37,138 bases of DNA from JAKACU01 sp021821185 (GCA_027343965.1 DAHWJX010000042.1:1-37138), one strand, 5' to 3'; numbered from the stretch's first letter, positions 1 to 7,556 are shown. The notes: generated by a model not told the origin, from the letters alone. Made by a program: numbers and translations.

Positions 1-281
1 AATACAACCGATAGTTTTTCCCATCGAAGAGTTCTCAATTGTTCTTTAGAGAGCGTATATAGATCTTGCCCATCAAGGATTACTTTTCCGCTGACATCAT
101 TGCGTTTCGGGTCAAGCAATCCTGCAATACCAAATCCTAAAGTTGATTTTCCACACCCTGACTCGCCAACTAAACCTAGGAAGCTACTATCCGGTATGTC
201 AAAATTGACGCCCCTAACAGCCGATACACCTATTCCATTACGTGACTTATAAGTTATCCATAAATCCTTGACTTCAAGCAT
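1..281 (-). CDS. Oligopeptide/dipeptide-type ABC transporter ATP-binding protein (partial, 3' end outside window)
   Basis: This is the N-terminal 93 codons of an ABC ATPase that would energise the importer encoded just upstream. Reading from ATG at 281, the frame stays open to the window edge. It begins MLEVKDLWITY and carries a Walker A motif GESGCGKST at about residues 39-47, followed by the DppD/OppD-like stretch 'GLLDPKRNDVSGKVILDG'. The remaining ATPase motifs (Q-loop, signature, Walker B) lie outside the window. An AGGAGG at about 291-296, inside the end of the upstream permease gene, gives good spacing, and only four bases separate the two genes. It is the fourth structural gene of a LacI-regulated operon. 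The family is certain; the substrate is not. Confidence 0.93.
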   Translation of the reverse strand, partial: MLEVKDLWITYKSRNGIGVSAVRGVNFDIPDSSFLGLVGESGCGKSTLGFGIAGLLDPKRNDVSGKVILDGQDLYTLSKEQLRTLRWEKLSVV

Positions 282-285
282 ACGA

Positions 286-1227
286 TCAATCCTCCTGCAA
301 GCGTGGATTAGCTATTGCATCAATGCCAAAGTTAATTAACGTCAACGAAGTTGCAAGTAATGCAATGCATAACCCTGGTGCCAATACCCAAGCCCACTGA
401 CCGTTTAGTAACGCATCTCCGTTCTGCGCCCAATAAATCATAGTTCCCCAACTGGTTATACTAGGATTCCCTAACCCCAAAAACTCTAATCCGGCTTCGG
501 CCAATATCGCACCAGTTACGGCACCAAAGAAATTAGCAATAATATAAGACAACATATTTGGAAGAATCTCACGAAATATAATGGTGATCGGATTTTCCCC
601 GGCAAACCTTGCTGCAACGACGTAATCCTGTCGGCTCAACGTCAACATCTGGGCACGCAATGTTCGCCCCCCAAATGCCCAACCAGTGAGAGACATTACA
701 AGTATAATCTCCCAAATCCCATGACTTGGAATATAAGAGGCAATAACAATCATCAATGGTAACCCTGGAAGTACTAACATGACGTTCATTAACAAGGACA
801 ATACATCATCGATCCATCCGCTAAAGTAACCCGCCAAAAAACCAACGATTAGAGCAATTGCAATCGTAATGGCTCCCGCTATAAAACCAACCAACATGGA
901 GATGCGAGCACCATACAGTAATTGTGTAAATACATCCTGACCACTTTGAGTGGTACCCAACCAATGTGCAAGAGAAGGAGGCTGAGAAACGGTAAATCCT
1001 GTATTAGTTAGAGAATACGGGGATATCGAAGGTCCAATGATTGCAACAAGGATGAATATTCCTAATATAACAATGCCGATACGAGCTTTGTGGTTCGCCC
1101 ATACGGTGCGCACTGCGCTTTGTCTTCGCATTGCTTTGCCCGATAAAACAATTTGATTTAATAGAGAAAGGGTGTTAGCTTGGGCACGTTTTGAAGAGAC
1201 TGGTTTCTGAATTTGATTTGCCATCAT
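286..1227 (-). CDS. ABC transporter permease, DppC/OppC family
   Basis: Integral membrane permease (313 aa) of a peptide/opine/nickel- or oligosaccharide-type importer. A cytoplasmic N-tail of about 45 residues precedes a first membrane segment (RIGIVILGIFILVAIIG). The region 'HWLGTTQSGQDVFTQLLYGARIS' is typical of DppC proteins. The EAA loop near residue 205 (DYVVAARFAGENPITIIFREILPN) contacts the ATPase, and 'EAGLEFLGLG' is a family hallmark. The start ATG overlaps the stop of the upstream permease (ATGA), with a purine-rich AGAAAGGGGG upstream. The paired ATPase follows immediately. Size is usual for the family. Substrate is inferred only from context. Confidence 0.94.
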   Translation of the reverse strand: MMANQIQKPVSSKRAQANTLSLLNQIVLSGKAMRRQSAVRTVWANHKARIGIVILGIFILVAIIGPSISPYSLTNTGFTVSQPPSLAHWLGTTQSGQDVFTQLLYGARISMLVGFIAGAITIAIALIVGFLAGYFSGWIDDVLSLLMNVMLVLPGLPLMIVIASYIPSHGIWEIILVMSLTGWAFGGRTLRAQMLTLSRQDYVVAARFAGENPITIIFREILPNMLSYIIANFFGAVTGAILAEAGLEFLGLGNPSITSWGTMIYWAQNGDALLNGQWAWVLAPGLCIALLATSLTLINFGIDAIANPRLQED

Positions 1228-2216
1228 CGAGCAGCCCCCTTTCTCACTCGCGGATCGAGAATTCCAGACACCATATCTGCAGCAAAATTTGCTAAAAGTA
1301 CACTTATGGTAATAAATAAGAACAAAGTTTGTAATAGTGGATAGTCTTGATTACTAATTGCCGTTGACATTAGATACCCCATGCCTGGATACGCAAATAC
1401 CGTTTCCATCAAAAGTGACCCGCCTACCACAAGTCCGAGCGACATAGCAAAATTGGTCACAATCGGCAACATAGCATTTCGAGCAGCATATCTTATGGCC
1501 ACGGTCTTGCTCTTGAGTCCTTCTGCTCTTGCCAAAAATATATAATCTTCACCAAGCGTATTGATCATGTTATTTCTCATTCCTAGTAAGGAACCACCGA
1601 TACCCGTGATAAAAATCGTAATTGCAGGTAAAATACTGTGGTAAACTACACTTTCAATGAAAGGTAGATTGAATGCGGGTGAAAGGGAACCCGAATATCC
1701 ACCTGAAATCGGGAACCAATGAGCAATAAATGCCAGTAAATAAATCAAGGCTAATGCAATCCAAAAATATGGAAATGCTGATGTGAATGAAAATAAGACT
1801 GTGGCACTCGAGTCAAATTTTTTACCACGGTGCCATGCTGCATATACGCCTAGTAAAGTACCCACTATGAACTGTAAAATAGTTACGATACCTACGAGTA
1901 TTAGCGTCCACGGCATAGCTTGCAAAATCACTGATAATACCGATTCCGGAAAAAATGAATATGATACACCAAAATTTCCGTGGATAATATTATTAATATA
2001 CCCCCAGTACTGTTGCCAAAGAGACCCTGTCGGTAATCCAAGCATGAGTTCCAATGCTCTTTCTTGTTGTGGCGGTACAGGGCCTTGCTGTGCATATTTG
2101 GCCATCATAGCTTCCGCAGGATTCCCCGGCATTAAACGCGGAATAATGAAATTGAGTGTTATCGCAACCCAGACGGTTAGTACGAGAAATCCAAATTTAC
2201 GCAATATGAATCGCAT
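1224..2216 (-). CDS. ABC transporter permease, DppB/OppB family
   Basis: First membrane permease (about 330 aa) of the importer. It begins MRFILRKFGFLVLTVWVAITLNF and has the DppB features 'RLMPGNPAEA' after TM1 and a C-terminal EAA loop (EDYIFLARAEGLKSKTVAIRYAARNAMLP). Two in-frame ATGs sit at 2222 and 2216. The Shine-Dalgarno AAAAGGAG ends two bases before the first and eight before the second, so I choose 2216. It follows the binding-protein gene after a 13-bp stem-loop and overlaps the next permease by four bases. The family call is secure; the transported compound is unknown. Confidence 0.93.
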   Translation of the reverse strand: MRFILRKFGFLVLTVWVAITLNFIIPRLMPGNPAEAMMAKYAQQGPVPPQQERALELMLGLPTGSLWQQYWGYINNIIHGNFGVSYSFFPESVLSVILQAMPWTLILVGIVTILQFIVGTLLGVYAAWHRGKKFDSSATVLFSFTSAFPYFWIALALIYLLAFIAHWFPISGGYSGSLSPAFNLPFIESVVYHSILPAITIFITGIGGSLLGMRNNMINTLGEDYIFLARAEGLKSKTVAIRYAARNAMLPIVTNFAMSLGLVVGGSLLMETVFAYPGMGYLMSTAISNQDYPLLQTLFLFITISVLLANFAADMVSGILDPRVRKGAAR

Positions 2217-2235
2217 GTCCATAACTCCTTTTCAA

Positions 2236-2269
2236 TGTTCTCCCTGAACAGTGACATTCAGGGAGAACA
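2236..2269 (-). terminator. Perfect 13-bp stem-loop between binding-protein and permease genes (attenuator or mRNA stabiliser)
   Basis: TGTTCTCCCTGAA (2236-2248) is perfectly repeated inverted at 2257-2269 with an 8-nt loop. It lies just past the stop of the solute-binding protein and just before the permease ribosome binding site. No U-run follows on the minus strand, so complete termination is unlikely. Such hairpins often give the binding protein a higher mRNA level than the permeases (inference). Confidence 0.7.
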
Positions 2270-2276
2270 TTTTACC

Positions 2277-3962
2277 TTACGATCGAGGCACCAAATGCGT
2301 AAGAATCATAAGCGGCGATTGTCCCCACGGCGACGGAGAAGCATAAGGATTACTTGCGCTTGGCCAACCAATGAATTTTTTTGTGCTATACTCACTCCAT
2401 GTGGCTGCCTGATCAAGGCTAATCACTGGAATCTGGTTATACATGACAGCTTCAATTTGATAAGCATCTTTTCTTTGAGCAACTTGGCTCGTTGCTTGTC
2501 TCCAGTTATTTAATAGCTGATCGACACGGGAGTTAGAAAACCGTTCTTGGTTTGTAGTAGTGTTTTGCCCAATTGGTGTAGCATATTCACTATTGAGCAG
2601 TGTGTTGTAAGACGTATAGGGACTAGCTGTACCGCCATAAAACATTAAACTGGCTTCGAACTGCCCAGTGTTCATATTTTGACTGTACGAGGCATATTGC
2701 GGAGTAGTCACTTGCACGTCAATACCCAATTTTGACAAGTCAGATTGAATAATTTGCATGGTCTGTATGGTATCTGACCAGCCAGCAGGAACCTGTATGG
2801 TAAACGAAATTGGCTTACCTGATTTATCAAGTAATTTGCCTTGACTATTGGTCTTGTAGCCAGCCTTAGAAAGAATTTGTTTAGCTTTGGCAAGGTTGTA
2901 GAGATATATTCCATGGTTAGGAAGTGCAGGATTGAGCCATTGCTTTTGACCAGGCAAAATAAGTCCAGCCTGACTCCCTACTGATACATATCCATCTTCT
3001 GCCTGTTGCGCAATTTGCTGCTTATTAATTGCGTAGGCAAGTGCTTGACGAAATGCAATATTATTAAATGGCACCTTTTTAAGATTAAGCGCTAATGACG
3101 CGATACCCCCTCCCGGGAACCAGTACTTGTTGTTTGCTGGGTCTTGGGCTACATATGTTTTTTGAACATTCGGGATAAATAAAGTTGCCCAGTCCCATTG
3201 CCCTGAAGACAATTTCAATGCCGCAGTCTGATTATTGCCCAAAACCGGGAATTCAACATTATTAACTTTCACTTTATTTGCCTGCCAATAAGTCGGGTTC
3301 TTTTTTAGGGTATACTGCTCAGGTGTAAAATTGCCCACGATGTATGGCCCAGTTCCAATCGGGTCTGTAATAACCTTCGTAGCTGGATTTGATATGCTAG
3401 CCCAAACATGTTCGGGTACAATTAGAGTACTGGCTATAGCATAAAACGTAGGAACATTCGATGACTTAAATGTAAATTCAACCTTATTACCATTTACTGT
3501 TACACGACTTAAAACCTGCCATAACCCTTGGCTGTCAAGTGATGGATTTTTTCTCAAATAATTAAATGTAAATGCCACGTCCTTTGCAGAAAATGGCTGT
3601 CCATCATTCCACTTGACTCCTTTACGAATAGTCACAACCAATTTCTTATTGCCCTGCCATGCATATGAAGTTGCCAACCATGGTGTAACTTTTCCATTCA
3701 AATTATTCACAAAAAATAATGGTTCATAGATGTAGGAGGTACCAGTCCTATTGCTAGGAGCGTACGGATTGAAATTATCTGTAAATGTCGGTGATCCATT
3801 ATCGACACCAACTACCAAGGTGGAATTTAAGTTACTGGCAACACGGGCACCATCACTTATCTTCTGTCCTGGGTTTGCTGCTCCAAAAGTTGTGATAACC
3901 GTCGCCAATCCGGCAAAACCTAATGTAGCGATCACGGAACCTACTACCTGATAGCGTTTCAT
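2277..3962 (-). CDS. ABC transporter substrate-binding protein, family 5 (peptide/nickel/oligosaccharide type)
   Basis: Extracytoplasmic binding protein (561 aa) that captures substrate for the permeases. The N-terminus MKRYQVVGSVIATLGFAGLA is a signal or anchor segment. Family-5 landmarks include 'FNPYAP', 'YEPLFF', 'KWNDGQPFSAKDVAFTFNYLR', 'GTGPY' and 'FRQALAYAINKQQIAQ'. A lipobox cysteine is absent, which is unusual for a Gram-positive binding protein; it may be secreted or held by an uncleaved helix. The start has GAGGGGG about ten bases upstream. Its immediate upstream neighbour is a LacI regulator. Family-5 proteins bind peptides, nickel or, in some bacteria, oligosaccharides; LacI linkage favours a carbohydrate (inference). 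Confidence 0.93.
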   Translation of the reverse strand: MKRYQVVGSVIATLGFAGLATVITTFGAANPGQKISDGARVASNLNSTLVVGVDNGSPTFTDNFNPYAPSNRTGTSYIYEPLFFVNNLNGKVTPWLATSYAWQGNKKLVVTIRKGVKWNDGQPFSAKDVAFTFNYLRKNPSLDSQGLWQVLSRVTVNGNKVEFTFKSSNVPTFYAIASTLIVPEHVWASISNPATKVITDPIGTGPYIVGNFTPEQYTLKKNPTYWQANKVKVNNVEFPVLGNNQTAALKLSSGQWDWATLFIPNVQKTYVAQDPANNKYWFPGGGIASLALNLKKVPFNNIAFRQALAYAINKQQIAQQAEDGYVSVGSQAGLILPGQKQWLNPALPNHGIYLYNLAKAKQILSKAGYKTNSQGKLLDKSGKPISFTIQVPAGWSDTIQTMQIIQSDLSKLGIDVQVTTPQYASYSQNMNTGQFEASLMFYGGTASPYTSYNTLLNSEYATPIGQNTTTNQERFSNSRVDQLLNNWRQATSQVAQRKDAYQIEAVMYNQIPVISLDQAATWSEYSTKKFIGWPSASNPYASPSPWGQSPLMILTHLVPRS

Positions 3963-4011
3963 ATGGAAATATCCCCCTCATTACATTTTTGAATGGGCAA
4001 TGAAATATCCC

Positions 4012-5025
4012 TTATGTCCTTATCTCACTACGAGAAGAATTTCGTACAATAAGCTCTGTCGGTAGAAGTACAGGTTGTAATTCGGAATTTCCATTCATAG
4101 CTTGAAATAAAATTTGCGCAGCAACTGCGCCCATATCATACATCGGTTGCCTCACGGTTGTCAGAGATGGATGAACATATTCCGAGATAGGAATATTATC
4201 AAATCCTACAATCGCAACGTCCTCTGGAATGCGGATTCCTATCTCGACAAATGACTTCATAATTCCAATAGCCATTTCATCATTAGCAGAAAAAATCGCA
4301 TCTGGCAGTGTCCCCATAGCGCTTAATAGCCTACCAATGGAATATCCACCTTCCTCGGTAAAGTGCCCGCAATAATCGAATCGTTTTGATTTTTGCGTTT
4401 GAAATTCATTCATTGCCATCTCATACCCACGATATCGCAGTTCTGAGTCTAATGAGTCAGAGGGCCCAGACACAAATACAATGTTGCGGTATCCAAGATT
4501 CAACAAATGTCTCGTAACCTCATAACCGCCTCTTTCGTTATCCACAAGTACACTGTATACGTTTTCAACAAGCAAACTACGATCCAGAACAACAATAGGT
4601 AAGTCTTTTCCGGCAGCGTGAATAATCGTCTCGTCGTCTACATCTGGAGCTAAAATAATTGCACCATCAACTCGACGTTCTGATAACAAACGAACTGCTG
4701 CACTACCTATTTGACCGCCACCCGTTCCACTGGCAATCGTATTGTACTTGTTGCTAGTTGCAACATCTTGAACACCTCGGATTAGTTCCGAATAAAATGG
4801 ACCACCTAAGTCATGTAGAAGAATGCAAACCGTATCTGTACGTCGTGCCTTGAGATCCCGGGCGATGCCGTTAGGTCGATACTGAAGGCCCTGTGCTACT
4901 TCAAGCACTCGACGCCGTGTAGACTCTTTAACTCGCGGATCATTATTCAAGGCGAGAGATACAGTAGACACCGCTAATTTTGCAACTTTGGCAACATCTT
5001 TAATTGTAGCCACAATCTTTTGCAT
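4012..5025 (-). CDS. LacI-family transcriptional regulator
   Basis: DNA-binding repressor with an N-terminal LacI helix-turn-helix (ATIKDVAKVAKLAVSTVSLALNN; hinge about residues 45-60) and a periplasmic-binding-like effector domain ('GAIILAPDV', 'IVVLDRSL', 'VFVSGPSDS', 'DAIFSANDEMAIG', 'VGFDNIPISEYVHPSLTTVRQP'). It probably controls the ABC importer 49 bases downstream and itself through the operator at 5072-5085. The start is uncertain. A GTG at 5058 keeps the frame but lies inside the Shine-Dalgarno AAGGAGG. The ATG at 5025 (MQKIVATIKD) gives the usual N-terminus but its nearest purine tract is poorly spaced. The best-placed ATG (5050) is out of frame and opens a short leader ORF. About 338 aa, normal length. 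Confidence 0.9.
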   Translation of the reverse strand: MQKIVATIKDVAKVAKLAVSTVSLALNNDPRVKESTRRRVLEVAQGLQYRPNGIARDLKARRTDTVCILLHDLGGPFYSELIRGVQDVATSNKYNTIASGTGGGQIGSAAVRLLSERRVDGAIILAPDVDDETIIHAAGKDLPIVVLDRSLLVENVYSVLVDNERGGYEVTRHLLNLGYRNIVFVSGPSDSLDSELRYRGYEMAMNEFQTQKSKRFDYCGHFTEEGGYSIGRLLSAMGTLPDAIFSANDEMAIGIMKSFVEIGIRIPEDVAIVGFDNIPISEYVHPSLTTVRQPMYDMGAVAAQILFQAMNGNSELQPVLLPTELIVRNSSRSEIRT

Positions 5026-5050
5026 CGGCGCATCGAACCTTCGCCTGCAT
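5000..5050 (-). CDS. Possible 16-codon leader ORF overlapping the lacI start
   Basis: ATG at 5050 has the only well-placed Shine-Dalgarno here (AAGGAGG, seven-base spacer). It encodes MQAKVRCADAKDCGYN and stops at TAA 5002-5000, 25 bases inside the regulator gene in another frame. It may couple or limit regulator translation. Alternatively, one wrong base near 5030-5055 would turn this into the true regulator start. Function unknown. Confidence 0.3.
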   Translation of the reverse strand: MQAKVRCADAKDCGYN

Positions 5051-5071
5051 GCAACCACCTCCTTTTATTTA

Positions 5072-5085
5072 TTGAAACGTTTCGA
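5072..5085. promoter_or_regulatory. LacI-type operator palindrome
   Basis: GAAACGTTTC (5074-5083) is a perfect palindrome with a central CG, the form expected of LacI-family operators. It lies just downstream of the -10 box of the regulator's own promoter, where bound repressor would block initiation. Autoregulation is inferred from position. Confidence 0.7.
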
Positions 5086-5095
5086 TTTCACAAGT

Positions 5096-5124
5096 AGAAT
5101 ACACCACGATGTAAACGGTGTCAA
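5096..5124 (-). promoter_or_regulatory. Sigma-A promoter of the lacI-ABC importer operon
   Basis: On the minus strand TTGACA (5124-5119), a 17-base spacer and TATTCT (5101-5096) match a vegetative promoter well. It points at the regulator gene and has the operator immediately downstream. No other strong promoter is visible in the 49 bases before the binding-protein gene, so the operon may be transcribed from here. Confidence 0.65.
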
Positions 5125-5268
5125 TCAATTTTATATTGTGTATTGAGACAAGGATTCTATGGTAATACGACGCTGTTCAATTCGACACGTTCAACATCAT
5201 TAAGATTGATTCGGACGATTGGTGCACATAAAAGTATACTAGAAGATGACATGGGCACGTAAATACGT
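5125..5268. other. Intergenic stretch without a recognisable gene
   Basis: This AT-rich stretch separates the lacI promoter from the stem-loop behind the XRE gene. A 31-codon minus-strand ORF (5157-5252) is present but lacks a ribosome binding site. No RNA family or repeat is evident to me. Confidence 0.5.
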
Positions 5269-5299
5269 CAAGCCGCTTCCCCTCAGGGAAAGCGGCTTG
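5269..5299 (-). terminator. Stem-loop terminator behind the XRE regulator
   Basis: CAAGCCGCTTCCC pairs with GGGAAAGCGGCTTG around a four-base loop with one bulged base. It lies 60 bases beyond the stop of the XRE gene. The stem is strong but only a weak T-rich tract (GACGTATTT) follows on the minus strand. Confidence 0.6.
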
Positions 5300-5360
5300 T
5301 ACGACTCTCGTCTATAGGTTGTATTACGTGAATTTACGCACAATGCTAAGCAACGCTAAT

Positions 5361-5771
5361 CTAATCAGACAGTTCTTTTAACCTATGACGCTGCACTAAA
5401 ACTTCGATTAACGTACATATTATTTTGTAATCCTCTTCCTCGAGGCGACTCACTCGATGCGCCATCATGAGGTAAGGTTGCGCATCTTCACGCATGAAAA
5501 AACTCTTGAGATAGCTTGGTAATTCGGAAATACCACCGTATGCGGTTTCATCCGGTAAATTTGTAATCTCTGCCCCATCACAAAAATATCCAATTGGTAC
5601 GCCAAGCGCTTCAGCTAGACGAATGGCATATTCTAACGATGGTTGTCTTTGCCCTCTTTCAAGAGAGCTAATATGAGGTGTAGAAATACCCGTACGATAA
5701 GCCACTTCTTGTTGTGTAAGGTTTCTACGGTGACGCAAGAGACGAATTTTCCTCCCTAATTGATCATTCAC
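5361..5771 (-). CDS. XRE/Cro-type helix-turn-helix regulator
   Basis: A 136-aa DNA-binding protein. Residues 5-60 form an HTH_XRE domain (IRLLRHRRNLTQQEVAYRTG...HISSLERGQRQPSLEYAIRLAEALGVPIGYF). The rest is a short acidic/hydrophobic region ending RLEEEDYKIICTLIEVLVQ, likely a dimerisation helix. The start is GTG at 5771 with GGGG ten bases upstream. It stands alone between two terminators, with its own promoter candidate at 5817-5846. Targets cannot be deduced. The size and layout resemble SinR/SlrR-like or phage-repressor-like regulators without matching a named one. Confidence 0.88.
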   Translation of the reverse strand: MNDQLGRKIRLLRHRRNLTQQEVAYRTGISTPHISSLERGQRQPSLEYAIRLAEALGVPIGYFCDGAEITNLPDETAYGGISELPSYLKSFFMREDAQPYLMMAHRVSRLEEEDYKIICTLIEVLVQRHRLKELSD

Positions 5772-5816
5772 TCGACATCAACCCCTTACTTATATCCCAT
5801 TTATAATTACTACCAT

Positions 5817-5846
5817 ATTTTACTACACGTTTGTGTAATCTGTAAA
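5817..5846 (-). promoter_or_regulatory. Candidate promoter of the XRE gene
   Basis: TTTACA (5846-5841), an 18-base spacer and TAAAAT (5822-5817) lie about 45 bases before the GTG start. The spacer contains an imperfect inverted repeat (TTACAC...GTGTAgTAA) that could be an autoregulatory site. Confidence 0.45.
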
Positions 5847-5910
5847 TATACTGAACTTAAAGTTTTGTAAATATTTTTGTTTCTAATACATTAGATATGC
5901 TCAGTGGCTA

Positions 5911-5955
5911 TTTTTAAAAATACCCTAAGGAACTGTCTGTTTAGAGATCAGTTCC
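5911..5955 (-). terminator. Intrinsic terminator behind the PHP phosphoesterase gene
   Basis: GGAACTG (5929-5935) pairs with CAGTTCC (5949-5955). On the minus strand the stem is followed by TTAGGGTATTTTT. It lies 40 bases past the stop of the gene at 5996. Confidence 0.7.
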
Positions 5956-5995
5956 TCAGTATAACTCTGTAAGTACTCTGAAAAGACTAGTTTTT

Positions 5996-6826
5996 TTACC
6001 CGATTGGGTGCATAGTTCTTCTGTGTGCCTCAAAAGTGGTTAACATCGTGTAGCCCGCTTCGCGAACATACACCATGGCTTGGTCATAATCAGCGCCGAC
6101 ATCTTCTGGACGATGCGCATCAGAATTGATGACAATAGGTACGTCCTGTGCACGACAGGCCTTGAGTAAGCCCATAGCAGGGTACATCTTGCCAACAGGT
6201 TTACGCAACCCCGCCGTGGAAACTTCAACCACTTGGTGATGTTGAGCAAATAATGTTGCAAGTCGCTGATACCACTCTTCTAGAAATAGCGGATCAGCAG
6301 GCTCGTGACCGAAGACTTTAATTACATCCGCGTGTCCAACAAAGTCAAATAACTCACTTTGTACCATTTGCGAAAGAATCGAAAAATATTCATCATACGT
6401 CCTTAACACATCACGATTATCCCACTGTGCCTTCATTTCGGCAAGATCAAAACCAAAGCCTCCAAGCCAGTGAACAGAACCAATCACATAATCAAAAGGG
6501 AAACTCGCGATGAAAGCACGCAGTTCATCATCAATGCCTGGTACATAATCCAATTCAACACCGAATTTCACAGAAATACCCTGCCGTCTTGCTTCTTGCA
6601 CCATCGCAAAGTACTCATTCAGGTCCTCAGTCCTGCGTTCTCTTACCCACGGATTGTCAAGGAGATGTGCCGTTTGTTTAAAACGATAGGCATGCTCGGA
6701 TACACCATATTCTTCGATACCGCGCTCTTTAGCTACGTTAAGAAACTCCTTAAGCCAAGTAACGGTATAAGGGCCTCGCTCCGTATGTGTATGATAATCT
6801 GTTAACAGAATAGTTCCCTCCTCCAT
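5996..6826 (-). CDS. PHP-domain phosphoesterase, histidinol-phosphatase (HisJ/HisK)-like
   Basis: Metal-dependent PHP-superfamily hydrolase of about 276 aa. Motifs in order: DYHTHTERG at the N-terminus, GVSEHAYRF, GVELDYVPG, VIGSVHWLG, DFVGHADVIKVFG, VEVSTAG and INSDAHRPEDVG, which supply the His/Asp/Glu metal ligands. HisJ-type enzymes dephosphorylate histidinol phosphate in histidine synthesis, but no other his gene is nearby, so the substrate is open. I use ATG 6826, because an upstream extension would run through the neighbour's terminator. That ATG has no good ribosome binding site; GGAGGAGGG lies just after it and would suit an ATT or CTG start six to seven codons on. Confidence 0.85.
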   Translation of the reverse strand: MEEGTILLTDYHTHTERGPYTVTWLKEFLNVAKERGIEEYGVSEHAYRFKQTAHLLDNPWVRERRTEDLNEYFAMVQEARRQGISVKFGVELDYVPGIDDELRAFIASFPFDYVIGSVHWLGGFGFDLAEMKAQWDNRDVLRTYDEYFSILSQMVQSELFDFVGHADVIKVFGHEPADPLFLEEWYQRLATLFAQHHQVVEVSTAGLRKPVGKMYPAMGLLKACRAQDVPIVINSDAHRPEDVGADYDQAMVYVREAGYTMLTTFEAHRRTMHPIG

Positions 6827-6856
6827 CTCAATCCCAATATCTATAGTACACGAAAT

Positions 6857-6870
6857 TGTCAAATTTGACA
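6857..6870. promoter_or_regulatory. 14-bp perfect palindrome overlapping the PHP gene promoter
   Basis: TGTCAAATTTGACA is fully self-complementary, and its minus-strand half TTGACA is a consensus -35 hexamer; a weak TATTGG follows after 17 bases. It sits between the upstream terminator and the PHP start, which is the position of an operator. The binding regulator is unknown. Confidence 0.5.
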
Positions 6871-6881
6871 TCCAAATGCAC

Positions 6882-6908
6882 AAAAACGCAGGAGCAAAAG
6901 CCCCTGCG
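6882..6908 (-). terminator. Intrinsic terminator behind the CoA-binding protein gene
   Basis: On the minus strand CGCAGGGGC-TTTT-GCTCCTGCG is followed by TTTTTG, a textbook stem-loop plus U-run, 16 bases past the stop at 6925. Confidence 0.88.
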
Positions 6909-6924
6909 CATCGACTCATAGTAC

Positions 6925-7374
6925 TTATAATTGCGCTCGAGCTAACAAACGCTGATGTTCTTTCATTAGACAACGGTTCGATATCACGAGTAACCCTGCG
7001 TCTTTGCCTTGTTGTTCCGCTTGTTCATGCGTTATCCCCGATTGGAGCCACACCGCTTTAGCACCGATCGCTATCGCTTCTTCAATAATTTGCGGCACCT
7101 CGTCAGCTGGTCGAAAAACATCGACAATGTCAATAGGTTCAACAACATCTCGCAAACAATCTTCACATTTTCTACCTAATACCGTACGCGCATTGGGGTT
7201 CACAGGTACAATTTCATACCCTTGCGATTGCAAGTACGATGCCACAGAATAACTTGCCTTGTGTGGGTCTGCCGATAAACCGACGACGGCTACGGTTTTA
7301 CATGAAGCCAAAAAATCCGCAAGATCTTTGTCATTGATGGATCCCATCGAATCACCATCCCTCACCATAGACAT
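6925..7374 (-). CDS. CoA-binding (Rossmann-fold) domain protein, YccU-like
   Basis: A small cytosolic protein (149 aa) that is entirely a CoA_binding domain. It has 'TVAVVGLSADPHKASYSVASYLQSQGYEIVPVNPN' with the nucleotide-binding loop, then 'VDVFRPADEVPQIIEEAIAIGAKAVWLQSGI' and 'NRCLMKEH'. Stand-alone members resemble the N-terminal part of succinyl-CoA synthetase alpha; their role is poorly known. The longer upstream frame overlaps a small gene, so I prefer ATG 7374 with GGAGTGAA just before it; ATG 7368 is an alternative. It overlaps the preceding 54-aa gene by a few bases, which suggests translational coupling. Confidence 0.85.
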   Translation of the reverse strand: MSMVRDGDSMGSINDKDLADFLASCKTVAVVGLSADPHKASYSVASYLQSQGYEIVPVNPNARTVLGRKCEDCLRDVVEPIDIVDVFRPADEVPQIIEEAIAIGAKAVWLQSGITHEQAEQQGKDAGLLVISNRCLMKEHQRLLARAQL

Positions 7375-7526
7375 TTCACTCCATAGCGTCCCTTTTTGGT
7401 GCGAAATACATACACATAGCGTGGAAACTGCTTTGTGGGAGTGAATCCTTCTTCCCGGATCCGCGTAGCTAGGCACCCTGCCTGAAACTCGCTGTTATAC
7501 AGTTTGCCACTGTACACCCAGGCCAT
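7362..7526 (-). CDS. Small hypothetical protein (54 aa)
   Basis: ATG at 7526 is preceded by GGGGGGTGTGATC, a good ribosome binding site. The ORF reads MAWVYSGKLYNSEFQAGC, then LATRIREEGFTPTKQ, and ends KKGRYGVKCLW before TGA. It is basic, rich in Tyr, Phe and Trp, has two cysteines, and has no membrane segment. It begins 31 bases after resE and overlaps the start of the CoA-binding gene, so it fills an otherwise empty 180-base gap in the operon. I do not recognise the family. Confidence 0.6.
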   Translation of the reverse strand: MAWVYSGKLYNSEFQAGCLATRIREEGFTPTKQFPRYVYVFRTKKGRYGVKCLW

Positions 7527-7556
7527 GATCACACCCCCCAAAGTACCTCACCGTCA

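Noticed and set aside
1783..2247. Plus-strand ORF of 154 codons opposite the DppB-type permease
   Set aside because: It is the antisense shadow of a conserved membrane gene, and the composition is not protein-like.
5157..5252. 31-codon minus-strand ORF (begins MSSSSILLCAP)
   Set aside because: No ribosome binding site and no recognisable similarity; chance ORF is likely.
6826..6973. N-terminal extension of the PHP protein to 6973
   Set aside because: It would cross the terminator of the CoA-binding gene and adds a non-conserved serine/cysteine-rich stretch.
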